A DNA stretch of 64,000 bases from an uncultured Pelagibacteraceae bacterium (GCA_902571425.1 CACGBZ010000001.1:124001-188000), one strand, 5' to 3'; shown: positions 1 through 9,899, numbered from the stretch's first letter. Translations and numbers: made by a program. Notes: a model not told the origin generated them from the letters alone.

Positions 1-2
1 AA

Positions 3-2477
3 TTTGAGTATATAAGAAAATCAGTACTAGCATTCAATTTACCATCTGTAGATCTTCCTAATTATGAAGCAGATGATTTAATAGCCACATATGTTGATCA
101 AATCCTTAAAAAAGGTGCAAAAGTTACAATTGTTTCATCAGATAAAGATTTAATGCAGCTTTTCAAAAAAGGGGTTCGAATTTTTGACCCCATGAAAAAC
201 AAATTTATAACTGACGATGATGTCTTAAAAAAATTTGGAGTAGATGCTTCAAAAGTTATTGATGTGCAATCTTTAGCAGGAGATAGTAGTGATAATGTTC
301 CTGGTGTTCCAGGGATAGGTGTTAAGACAGCTGCAGAGCTAATTAATAAATATGGCACTTTAGAAAATTTACTAAAATCTACTAATGAGATTAAGCAAAA
401 TAAAAGAAGAGAAACATTAATAGAGAATAAGGACAAAGCATTAATAAGTAAAAAACTTGTAACACTAAATCATAACTCTCCTGTTAATAGAGAGTTAAGT
501 GAATTTAAATTGCAAAATATAGATAAAGATAAATTATATAAATTTTTAAGAGAAATGGAATTTAACAGGTTGTTAAGTTCTGCAATTTCTGCTTATGGAG
601 AACCTGAACTAGAAAGTAATAAGATTGAAACTCAAAATCTAGATAAACAACAAACGATAAATAACAAAAATTATTATTTAATTAATAGCTTAGATGAAAT
701 TGATAAATGGATAGAAGAGGCAGAAGAAGTTGGTAAAGTTGCTGTAGATACGGAAACAACTTCATTAGATCCTCACCAAGCAGATTTAGTGGGTATTTCT
801 CTCTGTTCTAAAATTGGAAAAGCATGTTACATACCAGTTGGTCACAAGTCTCCCAAGTGTCTTAAAAAAGATGCAGTAATTAAAAAATTAAAAAAAATAT
901 TAGAGGATCCTAGTATCAAAAAAATAGGTCAAAATATAAAATTTGATTTTATCATATTTTATAAGTGTGGAATAACACTTTCATCAATGGAAGATACAAT
1001 GCTGATGTCTTATGTCTTGGATGCAGGAAAAAATAGACATAATATGGATACTTTATCAGAAATTCATTTAGGACATAAAACTATTTCTTTTAAAGAGATG
1101 GTAGGCACAGGTAAGAAAGAAATTAATTTTAGCGAAGTAGAATTAGATAAAGCAAAAGATTACGCTGCTGAGGATGCTGATGTTACTTTTAGATTATACA
1201 AGAAATTTGTAAAAAATTTAAAATCTGAAAAGATGATAAATATCTATGAAATTTTTGAAAAGCCATTAATTAAAATTCTCGCATTTATGGAAATAGAGGG
1301 AGTTGAAATTGATAGTAAGTTTTTAAAATCTCTTTCATCTAAATTTGAAAAAAAAATAAATAAACTTGAAAAAGAAGTATTTAAAATTTCTAAAAAAGAG
1401 TTCAATATCGCATCCCCAAAGCAATTAGGTGAAATAATATATAACGATTTGAAAATAGCCGGATTAAAGAAAACCAAAAAAGGAAGTTTTGCAACAAGTG
1501 CAAGTGTTTTAGAGGATTTAGCTTTCAAAGGTCATGAGTTCCCAAAATTAATTTTAGATTGGAGACAAGTTTCAAAGTTAAAAAATACTTATTCAGATGC
1601 TTTACCTGAACATTTAAACCCTAATACAAAAAGAGTTCATACTTCGTTTTTGCTGGCTGCTACAACGACTGGAAGACTAGCATCTAGTGATCCCAACTTA
1701 CAAAACATACCAATTAAAACAGAAGATGGAAAAGATATAAGAAAAGCTTTCACTGCAAAAAAAGGACACCTATTAATTTCTGCGGATTATAATCAAATTG
1801 AGATGAGAATTTTAGCAGACCTGGCAGATGTAAAAGAATTAAAAAAAGCTTTTAAAAATAAAGAAGATATTCACTCTTTAACAGCTAGCCAAATATTTAA
1901 TATTGATATCAAAAAAGTTAATCAAGATCACAGACGAAAGGCTAAGGCTATTAATTTTGGAATTATTTATGGAATTTCACAATATGGATTAGCCAAGCAA
2001 ATAAACGTTTCTAATTATGAAGCAGAAGAATTTTTGAATTCATATTTTGCTAAATTTCCAGAAATTAAAGTTTATATGGATAATACAATTAAATTTTGTA
2101 GGAAAAGTGGATATGTTAATAATATTTTTGGAAGAAGATCCCATTTTAATGCAATAAATGACAAAAACTTTAATGTCAGAAATTTTCAAGAACGTGCCGC
2201 AATTAATGCTCCCATTCAAGGTTCTGCTTCTGAAGTAATGAGATTAGCTATGATAAGATTGGATAAGAAATTATCAGAGGAAAAAAACTCTAATTCAAAA
2301 ATGCTCTTGCAAATTCATGATGAATTAATTTTTGAAGTACCAAAAAAAGATGAAAAAGTAATGATTAAATTAATTGAGAAAGAAATGACCAGTGTGGCCC
2401 TGAGTGATTATCATTCTTTTTCAACTCCTTTAACAGTTGATATTAACGTTGGAGATAATTGGGGTATGTTACATTAA
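3..2477 (+). CDS. polA: DNA polymerase I (5' end outside window)
   Basis: DNA polymerase I, which removes RNA primers and fills gaps in replication and repair. The frame is open from base 3, so roughly the first 100 residues lie upstream; 824 are visible. In order there is the rest of the 5'-3' nuclease domain (EADDLIAT, SSDKDLMQ, then the helix-hairpin-helix GDSSDNVPGVPGIG), the 3'-5' proofreading domain, and the polymerase domain. Proofreading residues look intact: DTET near base 740, NIKFD near base 935 and YAAEDAD near base 1160. The polymerase has motif A (SADYNQIEMR), motif B (RRKAKAINFGIIYG) and motif C (QIHDE). An ATG at 153 is internal and not the start. All three activities are therefore predicted to be active. 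The identification is secure. Confidence 0.97.
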   Translation, partial: FEYIRKSVLAFNLPSVDLPNYEADDLIATYVDQILKKGAKVTIVSSDKDLMQLFKKGVRIFDPMKNKFITDDDVLKKFGVDASKVIDVQSLAGDSSDNVPGVPGIGVKTAAELINKYGTLENLLKSTNEIKQNKRRETLIENKDKALISKKLVTLNHNSPVNRELSEFKLQNIDKDKLYKFLREMEFNRLLSSAISAYGEPELESNKIETQNLDKQQTINNKNYYLINSLDEIDKWIEEAEEVGKVAVDTETTSLDPHQADLVGISLCSKIGKACYIPVGHKSPKCLKKDAVIKKLKKILEDPSIKKIGQNIKFDFIIFYKCGITLSSMEDTMLMSYVLDAGKNRHNMDTLSEIHLGHKTISFKEMVGTGKKEINFSEVELDKAKDYAAEDADVTFRLYKKFVKNLKSEKMINIYEIFEKPLIKILAFMEIEGVEIDSKFLKSLSSKFEKKINKLEKEVFKISKKEFNIASPKQLGEIIYNDLKIAGLKKTKKGSFATSASVLEDLAFKGHEFPKLILDWRQVSKLKNTYSDALPEHLNPNTKRVHTSFLLAATTTGRLASSDPNLQNIPIKTEDGKDIRKAFTAKKGHLLISADYNQIEMRILADLADVKELKKAFKNKEDIHSLTASQIFNIDIKKVNQDHRRKAKAINFGIIYGISQYGLAKQINVSNYEAEEFLNSYFAKFPEIKVYMDNTIKFCRKSGYVNNIFGRRSHFNAINDKNFNVRNFQERAAINAPIQGSASEVMRLAMIRLDKKLSEEKNSNSKMLLQIHDELIFEVPKKDEKVMIKLIEKEMTSVALSDYHSFSTPLTVDINVGDNWGMLH

Positions 2478-2527
2478 ATTTATATCATTGCCCAAATTAG
2501 GACAATTTAGTATTTTTAAATTACTTT

Positions 2528-3235
2528 ATGCAAAAACAAACAATAGCTTTGATAGATGACGACAGAAATATTTTAACAAGTTTGAGTATCGCATTAGAAA
2601 AAGAAGGTTTTAAAGTTCAAACATACATTGATGGTGAAAGCGCATTAATCGGTTTAACTAGAATGCCACCCGACTTAGCAGTCATAGATATAAAGATGCC
2701 TAAGATGGATGGAGAAGAATTACTGAAAAAACTTCGAAAAAAAACTTCCTTACCAGTAATTTTTTTAACATCTAAAGATGATGAAATTGATGAGTTGTTA
2801 GGCTTAAAGCTAGGAGCAGATGATTTTGTAAAAAAATCAGGAGGTTTTTCCATTAAAGTTTTGATTGAAAGAATTAGATTGCAGTTAAGAAAAAAAGATT
2901 CAAATAATATTTTAGAGGAAAATAAAAGCCTCATATCTCATGGTAGGTTAAAATTAGATCCATCACAACTCGAGTGTGAATGGAATGGAAAACAGCTTCC
3001 TGATAAATTGACAACAACTGAGTTTTTAATCGTTAAAGAATTAGCAAAGAGGCCTGGTATAATTAAAGAAAGAGCTCAACTGATGGATATAGCCTACAGA
3101 GAGGACACCGATATTGAGGACAGAACTATTGATAGTCATGTAAAACGAATTAGAAAAAAATTTAAAAAAGTAGATCCTGATTTTTCAGCTATTGAAACTA
3201 GGTATGGTAGTGGATATAGATGGAATGTTAGCTAA
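2528..3235 (+). CDS. chvI: OmpR-family response regulator, ChvI type
   Basis: DNA-binding response regulator of 235 residues. The receiver domain (about 1-120) has the acidic pocket DDD at 10-12, the likely phospho-acceptor Asp54 in VIDIKMPKMDG, and a conserved Thr and Lys in FLTSKDD and DDFVKKSGG. The C-terminal winged helix (about 140-233) ends with the typical TIDSHVKRIRKKF and RYGSGYRW segments. Its stop codon overlaps the start of the histidine kinase by one base (TAATG), so the pair should be co-translated. In other Alphaproteobacteria ChvI-ChvG controls envelope and acid-stress genes; that role here is inference from family and pairing. Confidence 0.88.
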   Translation: MQKQTIALIDDDRNILTSLSIALEKEGFKVQTYIDGESALIGLTRMPPDLAVIDIKMPKMDGEELLKKLRKKTSLPVIFLTSKDDEIDELLGLKLGADDFVKKSGGFSIKVLIERIRLQLRKKDSNNILEENKSLISHGRLKLDPSQLECEWNGKQLPDKLTTTEFLIVKELAKRPGIIKERAQLMDIAYREDTDIEDRTIDSHVKRIRKKFKKVDPDFSAIETRYGSGYRWNVS

Positions 3236-4776
3236 TGTTTAGTAAATACTTAAAAACTCTCTCTATATTAAAGAAATTTTTATTTATAAATTTTGTAATT
3301 TTTACAATAATTGGACTATTTACTTTTATATATTTGAATAATATTCAACCAAGTTTAATTAAAAAAAAATCTCAAAATCACACAAACATTATTAACAACA
3401 CTATTGATAATATTTTAAGGTTAGATGTAAAATTCCAATCTGATGATATTAGAAGATTTTTATTTTCCACAAGGTTTATTTTTCAAAATTTAGATAGAGT
3501 AATATTTTTTGATGATCAGCTTAACCTTATTGGAGACACTGATACTTTAGATCTTGATCCAAGATCATTCTCTAAAAGACTTGATAAAATTGAATTTGAA
3601 AGTTTAGATAATGAGGAAATAGAACAAACTATTGAAGAAAAAAATATAAAAATCGATGAAAAAAAACCTGTTTCATTCAAAGATATATTAAAAAATTATT
3701 CTAGTTCTGAAAATTTAGGAAGTACTTTTACATTTACACAAGAAGATTTTAATCAATTTAATGTAACAACAATCAAGAATGTAAAAAAGAATGAAATTAA
3801 TCTTGGTTATGTAGCTATTACAGAAAACGCTAATGAAATAAAAACAGCGATAGATGAGAGAAAAGCATTTGTAATAAGAACAGCTATATCTGTAGGATTT
3901 GTAATATTAATATTTTCTTTTGTGTTAAGTAGATACTTTATCAAACCAATTCAAAATCTTGTTGGATATACAATTCGTATTAAAGAAAAGAGTCAAGTCA
4001 AACCAGGTATTGAAAATCTTAAAAAAAGAAATGACGAATTAGGACTTTTATCAAATTCTTTAGAGGATATGACAAATGAGCTTCAAAATAGAGTTGCGCA
4101 TGCAGAAAACTTTTCGACAGATTTAGTTCATGAAATTAGAAATCCATTAGCATCTTTAAAAAGTGCATCAGAAATTTTACAAGACACAAATGATAGCGAA
4201 CAAAGAAATAGATTATTGAATATACTTAGTCATGACGTTCAAAGAATAGAAAGATTAATTACCGATTATTCGCAAATGTTAAAGGATGAAGTTGCTTTAA
4301 GTAAAGAAAAAATGAAAAAAATTGATATTGAACCTATCATTCAATCTGTTGTTGATGATTATAATAATATTCATCAAGTGAAAAAAGGAATAAAAATTGA
4401 ATATAAAAATGATGGAAAAGATAAATATTTAATAAATGGTATAGAAAATAGAATTGAACAAATCATTGCAAATTTATTAGATAATTCAATATCGTTTAGT
4501 AAAGATAGTGGTAATGTTTTGGTAGATGTTTCAATTGATGAAAAAAACAAAATATCAATTAAAATTATTGATGAAGGCCAAGGATTTAAAGAAAAAGACA
4601 CATCAAGAATATTTAAAAGATTTTATAGTAATAGACCTGAAAAATTTGGAGAACATTCAGGTTTAGGTTTAAATATAGTAAAAAATTTGGTTGAATTACA
4701 CGACGGTGAAATTGTAGCATCTAATCGTCTTGATAAAGAAGGCGCAATGATAGAGATAAGATTTCCCAATGTTTAA
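3235..4776 (+). CDS. chvG: Sensor histidine kinase, ChvG type
   Basis: Membrane sensor kinase of 513 residues, partner of the preceding regulator. A first membrane helix lies at about 15-35, a periplasmic or sensor segment at about 36-215, and a second helix at about 215-235, followed by a HAMP-like linker. The dimerisation and phosphotransfer helix has His299 in LVHEIRNPLAS. The ATPase domain has the N box (NLLDNS), DEGQGF and the glycine-rich GLGLNIVKNL. The length is somewhat shorter than many ChvG proteins, mainly in the sensor region. In many alphaproteobacteria hprK and ptsH follow chvG; here ahcY follows after 42 bases. Confidence 0.85.
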   Translation: MFSKYLKTLSILKKFLFINFVIFTIIGLFTFIYLNNIQPSLIKKKSQNHTNIINNTIDNILRLDVKFQSDDIRRFLFSTRFIFQNLDRVIFFDDQLNLIGDTDTLDLDPRSFSKRLDKIEFESLDNEEIEQTIEEKNIKIDEKKPVSFKDILKNYSSSENLGSTFTFTQEDFNQFNVTTIKNVKKNEINLGYVAITENANEIKTAIDERKAFVIRTAISVGFVILIFSFVLSRYFIKPIQNLVGYTIRIKEKSQVKPGIENLKKRNDELGLLSNSLEDMTNELQNRVAHAENFSTDLVHEIRNPLASLKSASEILQDTNDSEQRNRLLNILSHDVQRIERLITDYSQMLKDEVALSKEKMKKIDIEPIIQSVVDDYNNIHQVKKGIKIEYKNDGKDKYLINGIENRIEQIIANLLDNSISFSKDSGNVLVDVSIDEKNKISIKIIDEGQGFKEKDTSRIFKRFYSNRPEKFGEHSGLGLNIVKNLVELHDGEIVASNRLDKEGAMIEIRFPNV

Positions 4777-4818
4777 TCTATTGTTGATAAATAAAATCTT
4801 AGCTGTATAAAGCTTGCC

Positions 4819-6105
4819 ATGGAAGATTATAAAGTAAAAGACATATCCCAAGCAGATTTTGGTAGGAAAGAAATTTCAATAGCTGAAAGTGAAATGCCTG
4901 GTTTAATGGCTTTAAGAGAAGAGTATTCTAAAGAAAAACCATTAAAGGGTGCAAGGATTATAGGATGTCTTCATATGACAATTCAAACAGCTGTATTAAT
5001 CGAAACTTTAGTTGCATTAGGTGCTGAAGTTCGTTGGTCTTCTTGTAATATTTTTTCAACTCAAGATCATGCAGCAGCTGCAATTGCAAAGGTTGGGATC
5101 CCTGTTTATGCCTGGAAAGGTGAAACAGAAGAAGAATATTTATGGTGCATTAAACAAACTATAGTTGGAAAACCTGACTGGAAACCCAACATGTTATTAG
5201 ATGATGGTGGAGATTTAACAGCCATAATGCATAATGAATATCAGGATTTAATGAAAGACATTAAGGGTGTTTCAGAAGAAACTACCACTGGAATTAAAGC
5301 ACTAAATAAAATGGAAAAAGATAAATCGCTTTTAGTTCCAGCAATAAACGTGAATGACTCAGTCACAAAATCAAAATTTGACAATTTATATGGATGTAGA
5401 GAAAGTTTAGTAGATGGGATAAGAAGGGCTACTGATGTAATGATGTCTGGAAAAATAGCAATTGTTGCTGGTTTTGGTGACGTTGGTAAAGGAAGTGCCG
5501 CATCTTTAAGACAAAGTGGTGCTAGAGTTTTAGTTACAGAAGCAGATCCAATTTGTGCTCTCCAAGCTGCAATGGAAGGTTATGAAGTGGTATTGATGGA
5601 GGAGGCTATAAGTAGAGCTGATATAGTTGTAACAGCAACAGGGAATAAAGATATTGTTACTGCAGATCACATGAGAGAGATGAAAGATAGAGCCATCCTA
5701 TGTAATATTGGTCACTTTGATAATGAAATACAAGTTGAAGCTCTTAAGAATTATAAGTGGACTGAAGTTAAACCTCAAGTGCATGAAATAGAGCTGCCTA
5801 GTGGTAAAAGAATTATTTTATTAGCTGAAGGAAGATTAGTTAATCTTGGTTGTGCAACTGGACATCCAAGTTTTGTAATGAGCGCATCATTTACTAATCA
5901 AGTAATTGCTCAAATAGAACTTTGGCATAATCATAAAAATTATGAAAATAAAGTTTACGTACTTCCAAAACATTTAGATGAAAAAGTAGCAACTTTGCAT
6001 TTAAAAAAAGTTGGGGCAAAACTAACAAAATTATCAAAAGAACAAGCAGATTATATAAGTGTTGGAACAGAAGGTCCTTTCAAACCAGATGCCTATCGCT
6101 ATTAA
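4819..6105 (+). CDS. ahcY: S-adenosylhomocysteine hydrolase
   Basis: Adenosylhomocysteinase, which splits S-adenosylhomocysteine into homocysteine and adenosine and keeps methylation reactions running. The 428 residues match the usual family length. The substrate region includes DDGGD and [13 protein letters not shown]. The NAD-binding fold has GFGDVGKG at about residue 218. The C-terminal part includes [11 protein letters not shown] and the family's conserved end DAYRY. The 42-base gap upstream holds no recognisable SAH or SAM riboswitch. The last codons overlap the predicted tsaE start by 17 bases. Adenosine released here would join the purine pools handled by the island further downstream. 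Confidence 0.97.
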   Translation: MEDYKVKDISQADFGRKEISIAESEMPGLMALREEYSKEKPLKGARIIGCLHMTIQTAVLIETLVALGAEVRWSSCNIFSTQDHAAAAIAKVGIPVYAWKGETEEEYLWCIKQTIVGKPDWKPNMLLDDGGDLTAIMHNEYQDLMKDIKGVSEETTTGIKALNKMEKDKSLLVPAINVNDSVTKSKFDNLYGCRESLVDGIRRATDVMMSGKIAIVAGFGDVGKGSAASLRQSGARVLVTEADPICALQAAMEGYEVVLMEEAISRADIVVTATGNKDIVTADHMREMKDRAILCNIGHFDNEIQVEALKNYKWTEVKPQVHEIELPSGKRIILLAEGRLVNLGCATGHPSFVMSASFTNQVIAQIELWHNHKNYENKVYVLPKHLDEKVATLHLKKVGAKLTKLSKEQADYISVGTEGPFKPDAYRY

Positions 6106-6538
6106 AGATAGCAAAATAGATATCACTTCAGAGAAGTTAACTAGAGAATTAGCCATAGAATTTACAAAATATCTTGAAGGTGGTGAGTTTGTTTTTTTAT
6201 ATGGAGAGATGGGTGTTGGTAAAACTACCTTTGTTAAATATTTAATAAATGAGTATCAAAAAATAAATAATTTAACGCAAACAGAAATTACAAGCCCTAC
6301 TTTTAGTTTATTAAATGAGTATCAGGTGAAAGATATAAGAATAAAACATTATGATTTATTTAGAATTAATAGGAAAGAAGATATCAATAATTTAGATATT
6401 TTTGAAATAGATAATAAATTAATAACACTTATCGAATGGCCACAATTAATTGCTAGTAAAAAAGATATTAAATTTATATCTTTAACTTTTAATTATTTAA
6501 ATGATTTAAATGATAGAAGCGTAGATATAAAAGTTTGA
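6089..6538 (+). CDS. tsaE: tRNA threonylcarbamoyladenosine biosynthesis ATPase TsaE
   Basis: Small P-loop ATPase of the TsaBDE complex that makes the t6A modification on ANN-decoding tRNAs. The Walker A motif GEMGVGKTT lies at about residues 38-46, and [17 protein letters not shown] and LIEWPQ are typical family segments. The ATG at 6089 (149 residues, starting MPIAIKDSK) is chosen over an in-frame GTG at 6059, which would only extend the protein further into ahcY. It sits directly before the amgK-murU pair, an arrangement seen in other Alphaproteobacteria. Confidence 0.93.
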   Translation: MPIAIKDSKIDITSEKLTRELAIEFTKYLEGGEFVFLYGEMGVGKTTFVKYLINEYQKINNLTQTEITSPTFSLLNEYQVKDIRIKHYDLFRINRKEDINNLDIFEIDNKLITLIEWPQLIASKKDIKFISLTFNYLNDLNDRSVDIKV

Positions 6539-6554
6539 ACAAGAACTTATTTTA

Positions 6555-7499
6555 ATGAAAAGCCTAGCAAAATTAAAAAAAATAAAAGGTGACGCATCTT
6601 TTAGAGAATTTTACAGAAACAAAGAAAATAAATCAATTATAGTAATATCTAAAAAAGAAAAGTTAAAAAATCTTTTAATTTATGATGCGATTAATAAAAT
6701 TTTAATTAAAAATAAAATTTTAGCACCAAATCTATTAAGTGAAAATTACATTAATAATTATATAGAAATAAATGACTTTGGAGATCAAACTTTGTTTCAA
6801 ATTTTAAAAAACAAAAAGAATAATAAATATATCATTTTTAAAAAGATAATAAAAATTTTAAATAAAATACAATTAATAAAAGATAAAAAAGTAAAAAATT
6901 TTAAAAACAGATTATATAAAGTTCAAAAATATAATAACAAAATATTGTTTGATGAAACTAAACTTTTTTGTGACTGGTATGCTCCAAAGATATTGTCTAA
7001 ATCCAAAAGTATTCAATTTAAAAAAAAATTTAGATTCGAGATAAAAAAATTATTATCAAAATTAAATTATAAAAATGTTACATTTGTTCACAGAGATTTT
7101 CATGTTTCAAATTTGATGTATCACAATAAAAAAATTGCAGTAATAGATACTCAAGATGCACTAATTGGCAATAGAGCTTACGATTTAGCATCCTTAATTG
7201 ACGACGTAAGATTAAAAACAACCAATGAATTAAAAGAGAAAGTATTTAAGTTTTACGTCAAAACGAATAAAAAAATTGATTTAAAAAAATTTAAAAAAGA
7301 TTTTGAAATATTATCTGTTTTAAGGAATTTAAAAATAATTGGTATATTTATGCGTTTAGCTGCTAGAGATAATAAAAAAAAATATCTTAAATTAATTCCC
7401 TACGCTTGGGAAATGATTAATCATAGAATTACAGAGCAAAATGAATTCGATAATTTGATATTACTATTAAAAAATAATTTTCCAAAATTTATAAGGTAG
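6555..7499 (+). CDS. amgK: Sugar kinase of the aminoglycoside phosphotransferase fold, AmgK type
   Basis: Kinase of the APH fold, 314 residues, most like AmgK, which phosphorylates N-acetylmuramate and N-acetylglucosamine at the anomeric position in cell-wall recycling. The catalytic loop is VHRDFHVSNLM near residue 178 and the metal-binding segment is VIDTQDALIGNRAYDLASL. The protein is unusually rich in lysine, isoleucine and asparagine, as expected in this AT-rich genome. Assignment to AmgK rather than a generic aminoglycoside or choline kinase rests on the next gene being MurU-like and on tsaE lying upstream. Sugar specificity cannot be read from the sequence. Confidence 0.78.
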   Translation: MKSLAKLKKIKGDASFREFYRNKENKSIIVISKKEKLKNLLIYDAINKILIKNKILAPNLLSENYINNYIEINDFGDQTLFQILKNKKNNKYIIFKKIIKILNKIQLIKDKKVKNFKNRLYKVQKYNNKILFDETKLFCDWYAPKILSKSKSIQFKKKFRFEIKKLLSKLNYKNVTFVHRDFHVSNLMYHNKKIAVIDTQDALIGNRAYDLASLIDDVRLKTTNELKEKVFKFYVKTNKKIDLKKFKKDFEILSVLRNLKIIGIFMRLAARDNKKKYLKLIPYAWEMINHRITEQNEFDNLILLLKNNFPKFIR

Positions 7500-7503
7500 A
7501 GTA

Positions 7504-8193
7504 GTGAGAATAAATACAGCTTTAATTTTATGTGCAGGTTTTGGTAAAAGATTAAATCCAATTACTTTAAATACCCCTAAGCCCTTATTAGAGATTAAAG
7601 ATATTAGCATGTTAGAGCGATGTATTAATTTGATTGAAAAATTAGGCATTCAAAAAATTGTAATAAATACTTTTTATTTGAAAGATCAATTTTCTGAATT
7701 CTTAGATAATAAAAATTTGAGTTTAGATATTAAAATAATTGAGGATGGTGAGCATATTTTAGATACGGGGGGAGGTGTTCAAAATATGATTAAAGACTCT
7801 AATGAAAACGATTTTTTAATTTTTAATCCAGATACAGTTTGGAGAAATAATTATAGGGACGAGATATTAAAAATGGAAGAAATTTATTTCTCAAAAAAAA
7901 TAGAAAACATTCTCCTTTTAGCAAATAAAAAATTAAGTTTTGATAAAAAGTTAAAAGGAGATTTCAATTTAAAAAATAATTTAATTAATAAAGAGTCTGA
8001 AAAAAAATTTATTTACATTGGATGTCAAATTATTAATAAAAAATTGTTTACTAGAGATAAAATAGAAAATTATTCAATTTTGGAAATTTGGGATAATTTA
8101 TTAGATCAAAACAAGTTATACGGTTATGAAAGTCAAAATGATTTTTATCATTTAACAGATCTGGATATTTTTAAAAAACTAAAAGATCTTTAG
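7504..8193 (+). CDS. murU: Nucleotidyltransferase, MurU type
   Basis: Sugar-1-phosphate nucleotidyltransferase of 229 residues. It matches MurU, which makes UDP-N-acetylmuramate from MurNAc-1-phosphate and so bypasses de novo synthesis. The nucleotide-binding N-terminus reads LCAGFGKRLNPIT and TPKPLLEI, and a metal-binding Asp is in FNPDTVW. The start is a GTG four bases after the amgK stop. The 3' end overlaps the convergent gpmA by 23 bases. Together with the kinase it forms a two-step anomeric salvage route; a matching MurNAc-6-phosphate phosphatase is not visible in the window. Confidence 0.8.
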   Translation: MRINTALILCAGFGKRLNPITLNTPKPLLEIKDISMLERCINLIEKLGIQKIVINTFYLKDQFSEFLDNKNLSLDIKIIEDGEHILDTGGGVQNMIKDSNENDFLIFNPDTVWRNNYRDEILKMEEIYFSKKIENILLLANKKLSFDKKLKGDFNLKNNLINKESEKKFIYIGCQIINKKLFTRDKIENYSILEIWDNLLDQNKLYGYESQNDFYHLTDLDIFKKLKDL

Positions 8194-8878
8194 CTCTTTC
8201 TTGATCAAGATATTTGCAATTAGAAATTTTGCTGTTTTCTAATTCAATTAAAAGTGGGTTTCCTGTAGGTATTTCAAGTTTAGAAATTTCATTGTTATCT
8301 AAATTAAAAAGATGTTTACAAAGAGCTCTTATGGAGTTTCCGTGTGCAGAAATAAGAATATTTTCATTTGTTTTTTTTTCTATATCTCTGTAATAAAAAT
8401 TAATCACTCTTTCATATGTATCTTTAAGTGATTCAGTATCAGGAATTTTTTCTAAAGGAATTTCTTTGTATGTTGCAATATTTAGTGGATGATATGGATT
8501 GTTTTTATTTAAAGGGTCAGGTCTAAGATCCCAAGAACGTCTAAATTGATGAACTCTATCTTCTCCAAGTTTTTTTTTCATTTCATCTTTATTTAATCCA
8601 GTGAGAGCGCCATAATGTCTTTCATTTAATTCCCATGCACTCCTTACTTCTTTAAAATCTTGCAGTTCTTCCTGTATAATTTTTAAGGTATTTTTAGCTC
8701 TTAATTGAAAAGACGAGTAATACATATTAACTTCAATTTTTTCTTGTTTTATTAATTCACCAGCCTTTTTTGCCTCTGACTTTCCATTTTCTGTTAGATC
8801 TACATCAACCCATCCAGTAAATTTCTTTTCAAGATTCCATACACTTTGACCATGTCTAACTAAAATTAAATAACTCAT
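8171..8878 (-). CDS. gpmA: 2,3-bisphosphoglycerate-dependent phosphoglycerate mutase
   Basis: Glycolytic and gluconeogenic enzyme interconverting 3- and 2-phosphoglycerate. The 235-residue protein has the phosphohistidine motif LVRHGQSVWN (His9), FTGWVDVDLTENG, the conserved ELNERHYGALTG segment, RSWDLRPDPL, and the second active-site histidine in ISAHGNSIRAL. It is full length and convergent with murU, overlapping it by 23 bases. Its start is 45 bases from the start of the divergent VanZ-like gene, so promoters for both must sit in that short gap. Confidence 0.96.
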   Translation of the reverse strand: MSYLILVRHGQSVWNLEKKFTGWVDVDLTENGKSEAKKAGELIKQEKIEVNMYYSSFQLRAKNTLKIIQEELQDFKEVRSAWELNERHYGALTGLNKDEMKKKLGEDRVHQFRRSWDLRPDPLNKNNPYHPLNIATYKEIPLEKIPDTESLKDTYERVINFYYRDIEKKTNENILISAHGNSIRALCKHLFNLDNNEISKLEIPTGNPLLIELENSKISNCKYLDQERAKDLLVF

Positions 8879-8923
8879 TTGTTTATCTTTTAGATCAATT
8901 TGATAAATAAAACTATATTATTA

Positions 8924-9313
8924 ATGATCAAGTTTTTTTCAAAACATAAATTTATTTTTTATATATTCAATTTTTTTTTAATAATTTTGTATTTATTTCC
9001 TGGTAGTTTACTAGGTTTGTTTTTATATAATGATCTAAGTTCACAACCTCAAATAACTCCAGATTTTATTATTTCAACCAATCATCTTTATGCATTCTTG
9101 ATTGTATCAACTGTTGGATTCTTAACCTTCAATAAATCGAATCAATTTATTTATATAAGCTTTTATTTAATATTTTTGTCTTTATTACTTGAAATATTAC
9201 ATTATTTCATTCCTGGTAGAACTTTTCAATTTTCAGATTTATTTGGAAATTTATTAGGTGTATTAATAATATTATTCTTATTTTACTTTTTTAAAAGAAA
9301 TGAAAATTCTTAA
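8924..9313 (+). CDS. VanZ-like membrane protein
   Basis: Small membrane protein of about 129 residues with four predicted helices. The last third contains EILHYFIPGRTFQFSDLFGNLLG, quoted here only by its key parts: the acidic residue before the helix, the PGR turn, and the D-x-x-x-N-x-x-G signature typical of VanZ-like proteins. An in-frame TTG at 8900 would add eight residues; the ATG at 8924 is preferred. It overlaps the next lipoprotein gene by 14 bases, so the two are probably co-translated. Molecular function of VanZ-like proteins outside teicoplanin resistance is unknown. Confidence 0.65.
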   Translation: MIKFFSKHKFIFYIFNFFLIILYLFPGSLLGLFLYNDLSSQPQITPDFIISTNHLYAFLIVSTVGFLTFNKSNQFIYISFYLIFLSLLLEILHYFIPGRTFQFSDLFGNLLGVLIILFLFYFFKRNENS

Positions 9314-9899
9314 AATTAATTTTTTATTTTTAATAATATTATTCATATCAGCTTGTTCATCAGTTCCTAAAAATACTGAAAGCAGTTGTTCAATATTTAA
9401 AGAAAGATATTTTTGGTATAAACATGCAAAAAAGTCTGAAAATAAATGGGGTACACCAGTTTATTTACAGCTTGCAATTATTAAAATGGAATCAAGCTTT
9501 GATTGGTTGGCAAAACCACCAAGACAAAAACTTTTTAAAGTTATTCCTTATAAAAGACCATCAAGTTCTTTTGGCTATTCTCAAGCTGTAAAAGGTACCT
9601 GGAAACAATACAAAAATGAAACTGGGAATAAGTATGCAGTAAGATCAAGATTTAAAGATAGTGTTGACTTTATAGGGTGGTATACAAATAAAACTGAAAA
9701 AATTTTGAAAATTTCAAAACAAGATGCTTTCAAGCAGTATATTGCTTATCACGAGGGTTGGGGAAATTACAAAAATTATAAAAAAAACAAAAAAGTAATT
9801 AATCTTGCAAAGCGTGTGGAAAAACAATCAAATATTTATAAACAACAATTATTGGAATGTAAAAATTCTTTATCAACATCAAAATATATTATTTTTTAA
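9300..9899 (+). CDS. Lytic-transglycosylase-like lipoprotein
   Basis: Predicted lipoprotein of 199 residues. It has a signal peptide ending in the lipobox LFISAC, so the mature protein should start at a lipidated cysteine near residue 19. The body resembles an SLT-type transglycosylase domain: a likely catalytic glutamate in IIKMESSFDWLA, followed by SSSFGYSQAVKGTW, which occupies the place of the usual GxxGLMQ motif, and YHEGWGNY near the end. Such enzymes cleave peptidoglycan glycan strands. The gene overlaps the convergent RND pump gene by four bases. Substrate and cellular role are not known. Confidence 0.75.
   Translation: MKILKINFLFLIILFISACSSVPKNTESSCSIFKERYFWYKHAKKSENKWGTPVYLQLAIIKMESSFDWLAKPPRQKLFKVIPYKRPSSSFGYSQAVKGTWKQYKNETGNKYAVRSRFKDSVDFIGWYTNKTEKILKISKQDAFKQYIAYHEGWGNYKNYKKNKKVINLAKRVEKQSNIYKQQLLECKNSLSTSKYIIF

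Noticed and set aside
4777..4818. Possible SAM or SAH riboswitch before ahcY
   Set aside because: The gap is only 42 bases and shows no conserved riboswitch core or stable hairpin.
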